This document shows positions 55,504 to 64,000 of a DNA stretch of 64,000 nucleotides, in pieces. The stretch is from Trichosporon coremiiforme (taxonomy: Eukaryota > Basidiomycota > Tremellomycetes > Trichosporonales > Trichosporonaceae). The stretch is from NCBI GenBank assembly GCA_039545355.1, contig BCJJ01000002.1, positions 1,583,518 to 1,647,517 of the forward strand. Direction: 5' to 3'. The translations under genes were made by a program, and so were the position numbers. Under the pieces are notes generated by a model. The model saw nothing but the letters and a program-made list of their open reading frames with translations. It did not search any database and had not been told where the DNA came from. Position 1 is the stretch's first letter. The number at the start of each line of letters is the position of its first letter.

Positions 55504-57447
55504 CTTCTCTATGAAAGCGAGAATCGGTGAACATCGGCTGCACGAGGCGGTTGGGACATGGGACTGGAGGTTCTAGTCATGTCGGCGTTCCTCTGGTATT
55601 CCTTCCGATGCTACTCGCAACTCCCTGCTTCTTCCATTGCGCCCAGCGCGGCAGTCCATTCTCCAGTCCATTGTGTCCGCGCTGTCGAAGCCTGCTCGTT
55701 CCTTCCCATCCGAAGTCCAGCTTTCCGAAAATCTTCCAATGTCCCAGTCTCAACCGCAGCCGCGCTGTCGGTGTCCGTTCTCGACGTATCGGTTGCCGTT
55801 GGATCGATGCTCACTCTTGTTCTGCGCAGACATGGCGACTGTCGATGTCAGTGATGTTTACAGAGCTGAGAAGGTGCCGGGAGACTCACAAGCTTGACGG
55901 ATGGGAAGTAAGTACCAGCCTCCAAGAATTGACAACCTCAGTCACCTGCGACCGCCTGCGACTCAGGGTACACAACTTCAGCCGCCACCAACGGTGACCG
56001 ACGAAATCTCCGGCAGAGTCGACTGTCGGATGTAATGGCAAAAAAGGCTTATCACCGACATTAGCGCTTAATTCCACGTGGTAAATGGTGCCTGGGTTTG
56101 TTACCTTGTTCGTCATTGTTTTGTGCACCGGACAGACGCGTGAAGATCAGCACACCAGCAACGGCCGGTTGTCGGCGTTTGTCTTGGTCGCGCACCTGCA
56201 TAACCGTCCTTGGCCCCTCCCCGCGGAGCGCGGCCGCGTCTGAATCTTGCTGACACCGTGAAAATGAGTGGCAGGCTGTCCAGCGACAGCAAGAAAGTTG
56301 TGTGACTGTTGGTACGGAACAAGGGAGAGTCTTGGCGGCTCGCGGCTCGGGAGACAGATGCAGTAACAGTCGTGCCTGGCGCCCGGTTGAGGCTTGGAAC
56401 GAATTGGCAGTGATCGTCAATCATTCGCAGTAGTGCTGTCCTGTCGTGGTGGGCGAGGTTCAACTGGGTCTCATCTCAATTGCATTCCGCTGGCGATGAG
56501 TTCTGGAGCATCTCGGCCGGTACTCGGCCCTGAGCGATGGACGCCCCTACGGCTCTGTGCATAGCGTGTCCAACTGTGATACAAATTCCAGCCTCTAAAG
56601 GTACTCGGGTCTAAGACAGCATGCTACAGTGTGACTCGCTACGCCAAGCTGTCTCGTCAGGAGACCTGCAGCACCGTGGCCTGGCGGCATCGCAAAAACC
56701 CTGCCGTTCACTATTCATGGCAAGATATGAGGCGAGACATGTGCCATTGCCAAAGTATGCTGAACATGAGGGGACGAGGTTCGAGAGCATGAATGCGACG
56801 CTCCCAGGATCCTGGGAAGTCAACAAACCTAGGCTCTTTTGTCCGTGTCACCTCTGCGCATCAATTCTCTTAAGACCGCGGTCCGCTGCACTTTTGTTTC
56901 CCGTGTAACTAATGTGTGCTAGTCTGCAGGGCGCGTGGCCACACTGCACAGGCTTGCGGCCGCATCGAGGCCAGGTGCAGCCGAGCATGCAATCACAGCA
57001 TCTTCACCACGACTCCGAACCATGCAGCAGAAGGAGAATGTGAGATGGCCACTCTGCCTACGGTCGAGCTTACAGTACCAGGCCCTGGCGCGGACCTGCT
57101 GGCCCTGTTAGGTACTAGAGGCTAGACTCGACTCGCGACTGCAGAGTGGTGGCGCGTTTTCATCTGGGTTTTGCCCCCGCCCCCCTCCGCCACCCACACC
57201 GCGATCCTGTTCCACCCCGCGTGTCCTCTCTTCACTTGTGCATTGCGACCGTCTAGTCACTGTATCAGTTTGCACTCGCAGCAAACTCGACGACCCCGCT
57301 CCTATTTTCTCTCCCGTGTTGACCCTTGTCAACTCGCCCTTGGGAATCAAGTTCGCCTTTTCTTTCGAAGCTCGCCAGAAGTCGTCGCTCTTTGTATCCA
57401 GCTGTTCGACATAGATTATCTGTTTACATCACTCTTAATCACTCAAC
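55504..57447. other. Long region upstream of the PP2C gene, no supported gene
   Basis: About 1.9 kb. One plus-strand open frame near 55637-55897 (87 residues, including ILQSIVSALSKPARSFPSEV) lies divergent from RPL25 and could be part of a small spliced gene, but I recognise no family. The remaining frames on both strands are short and conflicting. The part before 57448 probably holds the PP2C promoter and an untranslated leader (CCCCGCCCCCCTCCGCC at about 57174). Confidence 0.4.
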
Positions 57448-59407
57448 ATGGTGCGTATCCACTTGTCGAGTGAGGCGAGTACGGGGGTGTCGGTAGGGAT
57501 GAACTTGGGCCATGGTGCTCGCATGTGGCGTTGAGGATGGGCTATGGGTGCTCCACGCCGTCGTCACTTTGTTATGACACCAGCTGACGTCCTTAGGGTC
57601 AAACGTTGTCCGAGCCAGGTTCGTCGCAGCTTACAATTTCATAACCAGCAGTATTCAAAGCTGACCGCGACCCTACCACCATCCCTCGTGTTTCTCATTG
57701 GACATATCCTGACCCCTCCTTATGTGTGAATCCCGGAAACTTGTCTCTTCTCTCCTCGTATCACCGGATGTTTATAATTCCCAGTAACCGAGAAGCACAC
57801 GACGACCGTCGTTCGCCCGAAGCAGTTCTGGGTGGGCCTCTCTGACATGCAGGGCTGGAGAATAAGTGCGTATCGACTTTACTTTGTGCTGATGATGTAA
57901 TAGGCATGGAGGACTCGCACTCGGTTCACCTTTACTTGCCCCCCGGCGGAGGCACTAACGAGCCCTCTGAGGACATCCCTGAGCAGCCCGCTGGCTCGAC
58001 GGTCTCCAACGAAGGAGGAGAGGAGAAGGGAGTGGCTATGGCCGCTGTTTTCGACGGTCACGGCGGCTCGACGGTTGCCAAGTTTTCGGGCACTACGCTT
58101 CACACTCGCCTGGCATCGCTCGACAGCTACAGTGAGTCTAGCTCCTCTTGCATTCCGTCCTAATGCGCTTCAGAGTCCGGCGACTACGAAACTGCGTTGA
58201 AGCAGGCTTTCCTGAAGACCGACGAGGATCTTCGTGCCGACCCTACATTCTTCAACGACCCCTCTGGCTGCACAGCGGTTCTCAGTCTTATCACTCCTGA
58301 CGGTCGCATCATTGTCGTAAGTTAGGGACGTAAAGCGGCAGTTAACAGCAGGCCAACTCTGGTGACTCCAGGGCGGTTCTTGGCTACCAGGGCGAGGCGA
58401 AGGCAATGTCCAACGACCACAAGCCTACCAACAAGGAGGAGACGGCTCGTATTACAGCTGCTGGAGGTTTTGTTGAGTTTGGCCGAGTCAACGGTAGGTC
58501 TGTGTCCTGCTTCAAATCTGACGTACAGGCAATCTGGCCCTGTCTCGCGCCATTGGCGATTTTGAGTTCAAGCAGAACTACACGCTGCAGCCCGAGCAAC
58601 AGATTGTTACTGCCGACCCCGAGATTATCACCCACAAGGCAGACGGAGAGGAAGAGTTCCTGGTTCTTGCTTGTGATGGCATCTGGGACTGTCTTTCGTC
58701 TCAGCAGGTCATCGATTTCGTTCGTCGCGCCGTCGCCAACGGCGACGACATGGGCAAGATCTGCGAGGATCTTATGGTCAAGTGTCTGGCGACAGACTCT
58801 GAGACCGGCGGAATCGGCTGCGACAACATGACTGTTGTCATTATCGCACTTCTCAACGGCCGTACAACCGAGGAATGGCAGGCTTGGATCAAGGAGCGGG
58901 TAGACAACAAAGGTGAGCAGAGCACGCCTTGCGCTGATCCTTGCTAATGCACTAGTCGGTCGCGATACGCCCAAGTCTATCCCCGACGTCTTCGGTCAAT
59001 CCCAATCGCCTGTCGGCGGCGGCTTTGGCGGCGGTGGAGGTGGCTTCCGCATTGCTGGAGCTGGTGGCCTAGCAAACATCGTCAACATTCTTGGCGCCTC
59101 TGGTATTCGATTCCAGACTGCTGATGACGATGAAGACGGCGAACTCCACATCGTTGACCCCTCTTCGGCAGAGGGACTTATCCTGAGCGAGGACGAGCAC
59201 GGTGCAAAGCTGGACTTGGTTGATGACGATGGTGATTCGCACATGGACTCTGGAGAGGACTCTGACGCCACGGCTGCCGCCACGGAGCCAGCTTCGAGCG
59301 CGAATGCCGCTTCGGCCTCGTCTCCTGCTATCGGTAGTGCCCAGGCGGCGAACACTGAGACCTTTTCTCCTGCTTCTGCTTCTAAGGCAAGCGAAGCGAA
59401 GGATTGA
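57448..59407 (+). CDS. PP2C-type Ser/Thr phosphatase (Ptc2/Ptc3 type)
   Basis: Mn/Mg-dependent phosphatase; the yeast Ptc2/3 class dampens Hog1 and checkpoint kinases. Exons 57448-57450, 57597-57618, 57785-57865, 57904-58131, 58174-58316, 58352-58493, 58529-58912 and 58956-59407 give 484 residues. The first coding exon is just ATG. Splicing yields [18 protein letters not shown], the family start with Gly2 for myristoylation. Metal-site motifs are [71 protein letters not shown] and [15 protein letters not shown] Gly-rich, then acidic, low-complexity tail of about 150 residues follows. The short 5' exons are supported by the exact family N-terminus. Confidence 0.95.
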
Positions 59408-60364
59408 TTTTATGTCGGATATGTTAATAGAACACCGTTATTCTGCGCATCAACCTGTCTCGTTCTTCATTTCCCTTCTCATCAGCACTTGATAGAAATC
59501 AATACTTTCCAAGGATCACCACAACGCTCTTGGAGGGGCCTCTCAGCACAGTATACCCCGAACAGTTTTAACAAGGTCATGCAGAGCTCTTATTGTACCG
59601 CGTTTTATGAACTGCAACCAGCCAGCTGTTGCCTCCACTAAGTCTGTGTCTCTGGGTGGCAGGTGGGGCAGGTGGGGTGAACACGCGATGCAAGCATGGA
59701 GACTGTGTAGCGGCTTCTAATATATCCGTACTGCGCATTATGCGGCTTGGCGGCGACGGCATGGCTATGCACTGGAACAGGCGGGGGCCGGCGACTAAGT
59801 TCCGCCCACTCAAAACACCAGCATGGGACACTGGCGCTGATTACTTCTGATCATCCCTCGTGCGAGCAAGGGACCAATGAACAAGTGCCGTATACCGCCG
59901 TGTGCAAGCCGCATGTGCCAGCGGGTGAATGTTGGTGTTGACATCGCAGTGCGCCATGTGTCCTTGCGCATGCCTCGACTATCGACTAACCAGCCTGCTG
60001 GTAGACATGCAAGAACATGAGCGTTCGTTGGAGATGTCGAGAACCGGTCCCAAGCGTAGTCCGTGCAGCCCGCCACCCCAGCTGCAGCGTGGGTCGATGA
60101 TGCGGAGCGATCAGCCCTGATCAGACGTGAAAAGTTGAGTGCATCATCGGCGACCGGTTAACCCTTAGGACCTACCCGGCAGACAACACGTACACGTAGG
60201 AACATGGGCCGCGATCAGTGCCGGTGCTTATGTAAATTCGATGAAGCGTCGTCCATGGAGCAGCAACCGGCAACGGCGACTCCCATCGCATCGCTGCCGC
60301 CCTTCCGCTCTTTGTCTTCTTACTGTCTCCCATCGTATCTTCAATCTAGCCACACTCCTTCAAG
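59408..60364. other. Intergenic, PP2C to acyl-CoA synthetase
   Basis: 957 bp. A small GGCAGGTGGGGCAGGTGGGG duplication lies at about 59659-59678. No gene, tRNA or long repeat was seen. Open frames are short and without domains. Confidence 0.4.
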
Positions 60365-62806
60365 ATGACTATGACTCCTTTCCCAGACAACTTGGACCTG
60401 AATCGCCAGGGCGAGGTATGTGCCGTTCCTCATCGACGCGTGGCCACTATTGAGCTTTAGGCTGACTTTCAGGCGATTCCTGGTACCGAGTCCGCCGATG
60501 CGAGTGGTGAGTTATAGAGTCACTGCGTAATAGTGCAGATTGCTGACTTGCTTTAGCCTACTACAAGAACTGTAAGTCCCACGGCTTTCTGCGGATGTGC
60601 CGATCTAACATCGTTCACAGCCATCTGGGGTCCCAAGGAGCTGCGCGTCGCCCCCGACGGAACCACTCAGCCTGGTAGCCTCTACCAGATCTTTGAACAA
60701 TGTAAGTCGCGTGCAGCAGACACGACTGACGATTTCAGCGGTCGCTCGCCACCCCAACCAGGCCATGTTCCGCAGCCGCATTCTCAACCCCGCCACCAAG
60801 CCCGGAGAGGCTCCTTCGTACAGCACCAAGACGCAAGACACAACGTATGGTCAGGTGCAGCAGCGCCGTAACGCTGTCGGCTCGGCTCTGCTGAACCTGG
60901 AGCGTCTGGGTCGCCTGCGCGACCCGAACGTTCCGGCTGACCTTCCTTCTCCCCCTGAGATTACGCAGGACGGTATCCCCTCTTACGGCGACTGTCTCAA
61001 TGCTGGCGCCCGTCGTGGATGGGCTGTCGGTATCTGGAGTGGCAACCGTGAAGAGTGGCAGATTGTCGACCTTGCATGCCAAGCCTACGGCCTCGTTAGT
61101 GTGAGCCTGTACGAGACTCTTGGCCCCGACACTGCCGAGTACATGTAAGTCGTTTTTATAGAGAGCCATGGTCCTTACTTGTGTCACCTCGCTGACTGTG
61201 CAGCACCAACCATTGCCCTCTGCCTCTCATCTTCTCGTCTGCCAACCACCTGGCGGACCTCCTCCGCATCGCCCCCCGCTGCCCCTCGCTCCGTGTCATC
61301 GTTACCATGGACACGCTGGCTCCGGCTGAGCGAGATGTCCTGACCCAGTGGGCCGGCTCCCTCGGTATTCTGCTCCTCGACCAGGTCGAGATGGAGCAGT
61401 GGGGTGTTCAGCCCGGAAACTTCATCGCTCCCGGTCCTCCCAAGGGCGAGGAGCAGCTGGACGTCGACCGCATCGTCACTATCAGCTACACCAGTGGAAC
61501 TACTGGGAATCCGAAGGGTGTGATTCTCACAAACTGGAACATGACCTCGGCCACGGTCTCAAACTCGCTGGGTGTTTCGCCCTTCTTTGAGAAGGAGGGC
61601 TGGAAGTTCTTCTCTTACCTTCCCCTCAGCCACGTGTACGAGCGATTCCTCCAGGTCCTCGTCATCTATGGCAACGGTATCATATGTCTTACCACCGGCA
61701 ACACCCTGCAACTTCTTGAGGATGCTCAGATCTTCAAGCCCAATTTCTTCCCTGGCGTTCCTCGCGTGTGGAACCGCATCAACTCTGCCGTCCAGATTCA
61801 GATGAAGGAGCCTGGTCTCAAGGGAGCCCTCCTTCGCAAGGCGGTCCAGACCAAGCTCGCCAACTTCCGCGCCACTGGAGCGATCACCCACCGTCTCTAC
61901 GACACTCTTGTCTTCCGCAAGCTGCGCGCGCTTACTGGCGGTGAGGTCGTCTACATGTCCTCCGGTGCGGCTCCTCTGTCGGCTTCTGTCCACGAGATGC
62001 TCAAGATCTGCTTCAGCTGCGACGTTATCCAGGGATACGGCCTGACTGAGACTGTCGGTACTGCCACCAAGGGCATTCCCGACGACCCCAATGCCATCGG
62101 CACTACTGGCCAGATCCAGCCTTGCAACGAGATCAAACTTGTCGACGTTGCTGAGATGGGTTACACCCACAAGGATTCGCCCAACCCCCGCGGAGAGGTC
62201 TGCATTCGTGGTACCAACATTTTCAAAGGCTACCTTCACGACCCCGAAAACACTGCCAAGACCATTGACGCCGACGGGTGGATGCACACCGGTGACATCG
62301 GAGAGATTGATGCTGCTGGCCGCCTGAAGATCGTTGACCGTGTGAAGAACGTCGTCAAGCTCAGCCAGGGCGAGTACGTTGCGCTGGAAAAGGTGGAGGG
62401 TGTTTACGCGCTCAACCCCATCTATGCCACCCTTGTTGTTCACGGTGACTCGCTTCGCTCCTCCCTCGTTGCCATCGCTGTTCTTGAGCCGGCCCTTGCG
62501 TCCAAGCTGGTTTCGGACGTTCTTGGGGAGAAGATCGACCCTTCCGACATCGATGCTCTGGACCGCGCCGTCAAGGACAAGAAGGTCCGCGCTAAGCTTG
62601 TCGAGGGCTTTGCTCGCGTTGCCAAGCAGAACAAACTTAACGGCTTCGAGTTCATCAAGGGTGTCTACCCCACAGTCCAGCCCTTCCCCGAGCACCTCCT
62701 CACCCCGACGCAGAAGGTCAAGCGCAATGTCGCTGCCAAGCATTTCGGCGCTGAGATCGACGCTCTTTACGACGAGATTGAGGGAACTGGACACGCTAAG
62801 CTTTAA
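60365..62806 (+). CDS. Long-chain acyl-CoA synthetase, peroxisomal type
   Basis: Activates fatty acids to acyl-CoA with ATP. Exons 60365-60415, 60473-60506, 60557-60571, 60621-60701, 60739-61144 and 61204-62806 give 729 residues. AMP-binding motifs are TISYTSGTTGNPKGVILTNW, FFSYLPLSHVYERFLQVLVI and MSSGAAPLSASVHEMLKICF. IQGYGLTETVGTATKGIPDD, DADGWMHTGDIGEID and KIVDRVKNVVKLSQGEYVAL follow, the last covering the fatty-acyl signature. It ends GTGHAKL; A-K-L is a canonical PTS1, which points to peroxisomes and beta-oxidation (Faa2-like role). Exon 3 is only 15 nt. Codon bias is strong. A 411-residue antisense open frame is a shadow. Confidence 0.95.
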
Positions 62807-62955
62807 ATAGCCATTGCTTAGCCCAAGTTATAACGAAATGATGGATTGTATTTGGTATCTATAAACCGGAGTAATGCCTGCATGCATTAAAGTGAACTCT
62901 GCTTCGACTGAGGCTTGGACCTGGCGCCATTATATTAGGTATATCTACGAGTGCC

Positions 62956-64000
62956 CTAAGATGGACGGTTGTCGCCGAGCCGCCGCTCAGGCGATGGCAC
63001 AGGGTATGGCTGGTCATCCGGGCGGTTGGATCTCACAGGGGAGTAATGATGGATTGGATACCCCGGGGGTACGTGGGACTGGCTGCCCGCGTAAGCACCA
63101 TAGTTTTGGTGCATGACCTGAGGTGACGCTTGGTGAAGGAGATGGGGAAACGTCGGACGCCCGTCGCCGTGCGATGCAGGTCCCTGCTGAGATGCATACT
63201 GTTGCTGGAGGTGGTGGTCCCGATACAGCGCCCCAGCGGCCTCGGCCGGTGGCACAGGCTGGTATCCAGGGTGCATGTGCCGGTCGGGCGAAAGGGCATA
63301 CAGTGGCGGAGGAGGTAGATGGGGGATGTGAGCTTGCGTGCGAGGATGAGGAAACGGTGGAAGAGGGAGACCATGGCCACGTGAGACCAACTGATGCTGT
63401 TGATGCCCTGTGACAACATGGCGGTCAGGAGTCTGCTGATAGCCATTCGCGAAGCGTTGTGGTTGGACTGCCCGGCTTTCCGGTTGGCGGGCGCCGCTAC
63501 TGGCATGCGTGGCGTTAAGCAAGGTCTTAAGGCTAGTAGCATGGCCGTTCGTGGATGCCGCAACCTGCGGTGACTTCGACTCGCTGTGTTCCGTCTTCGT
63601 ACGCTTCGTAGCGATGGCTCGCAGCTCGCATTCCTGACACTTCCTCGTCAGCGCGTCATATCGCAACTCAGCAACATACCCTAAAATCGACGCTATCCCA
63701 GTCTCGAGGTTTTCGTCCCGCGGCTTTGTCCTGGTGGTCGTGGCAAGGCATATGCTGCCAACGACCACAGTCGTCACAGCAGACGACGTCCGTCTCGTCG
63801 TTCAGGTTCCACCCATGTAGCTTGCACACTTCGCATTTGAGTTCCCAGGATCCCTGGCTTTCGCTGGGAGTAGAGGTGGCAGCACGCGAAGACGGAGCTG
63901 TCTCATCGTCATCGGAGACCTCTTCGCCCTCTCGTCTCCGCTTTCTCTTCTCCCTTGCGCGCTCCGCTTGCTCACGTTGCCTGGCTTCAGATTCGGCTCG
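62956..64000 (-). CDS. PHD-finger protein, C-terminal part (5' end outside window)
   Basis: The frame is open from the window edge on the minus strand: 64000-63680, then 63633-62956, about 332 residues visible. A basic coiled segment (EARQREQAERAREKRKRRRE) and an acidic patch precede a PHD-type zinc finger: WELKCEVCKLHGWNLNDETD, VVCCDDCGRWQHMPCHDH, spliced in phase 0 to RECELRAIATKRTK. The Cys-x2-Cys, Cys-x2-Cys, His and Trp-x2-His pattern fits a histone-tail reader, although the last ligand pair is hard to place. The rest (about 200 residues) is Pro/His/Gln/Tyr-rich and disordered (LPLPPFPHPRTQAHIPHLPP). It is likely a chromatin regulator; the exact family is not recognised. Confidence 0.78.

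Noticed and set aside
55637..55897. Small gene divergent from RPL25
   Set aside because: The open frame is only 87 residues, has no recognisable family, and its 5' splice would need an unsupported exon. It is kept as a comment only.
61559..62794. 411-residue minus-strand open frame over the acyl-CoA synthetase
   Set aside because: Shadow of the biased sense gene; no domain and no splice logic.

Overview
The window is a gene-dense piece of a nuclear genome from a basidiomycete yeast, most likely a Tremellomycete (Trichosporonales or a relative of Cryptococcus). The lineage is an inference from gene content, GC-rich codon use, and many very short introns. Introns run mostly from about 34 to 60 nt, have GTRNGY-type donors, and carry CTGAC or CTAAC branch points just before the acceptor. 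Thirty-five protein genes fit in 64 kb, about one per 1.8 kb, on both strands and without operons. All exon coordinates were built by hand from splice signals, reading phase and family conservation. No tRNA, rRNA, CRISPR array or intact transposon was seen.

Layout. 1-13.2 kb: COPII Sec24-family C-terminus (cut by the window edge), an orphan single-pass membrane protein, cytochrome b5 reductase, CDP-diacylglycerol synthase, ISD11, transketolase, mitochondrial ribosomal protein bS18m and inositol phosphorylceramide synthase AUR1. 13.5-25.3 kb: RNase P/MRP subunit POP1 divergent from initiator-tRNA modifier RIT1, then VAC8, an MMTAG2-like protein, SVF1 and an Rvs167-type BAR-SH3 protein. 25.5-39.8 kb: an orphan coiled-coil protein, ERV41, branched-chain ketoacid dehydrogenase E1 beta, PKA catalytic subunit, SLX1, DPH3, glycogen branching enzyme and a membrane-anchored methyltransferase. 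39.8-43.7 kb: the one long stretch without a recognisable gene. It holds dense clusters of an 8-bp motif, (C/T)GTGGGAA, mostly in one orientation and then inverted. 43.7-64 kb: a stand-alone LigD-type 3'-phosphoesterase, HMG-CoA lyase, a class I methyltransferase, HNT1, DDI1, WRAP73, GID8, TANGO2, ribosomal protein uL23, a PP2C phosphatase, a peroxisomal-type acyl-CoA synthetase and a PHD-finger protein (cut by the window edge).

Functional threads. Leucine and fatty-acid catabolism is represented by BCKDH E1 beta, HMG-CoA lyase and an acyl-CoA synthetase ending in AKL. Sphingolipid and phospholipid metabolism is represented by AUR1, SVF1 and CDS1. Secretory traffic is represented by the Sec24-family protein, ERV41 and TANGO2. 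tRNA maturation is represented by POP1 and RIT1, which share a 155-bp promoter. Genome maintenance is represented by SLX1, the LigD-type phosphoesterase and DDI1.

The observation most worth following is the 39.96-43.44 kb region. It has about 19 exact copies of (C/T)GTGGGAA, the published consensus for CSL (CBF1/Su(H)/Lag-1) transcription factors. CSL proteins exist in fungi, but I know of no site array like this one.
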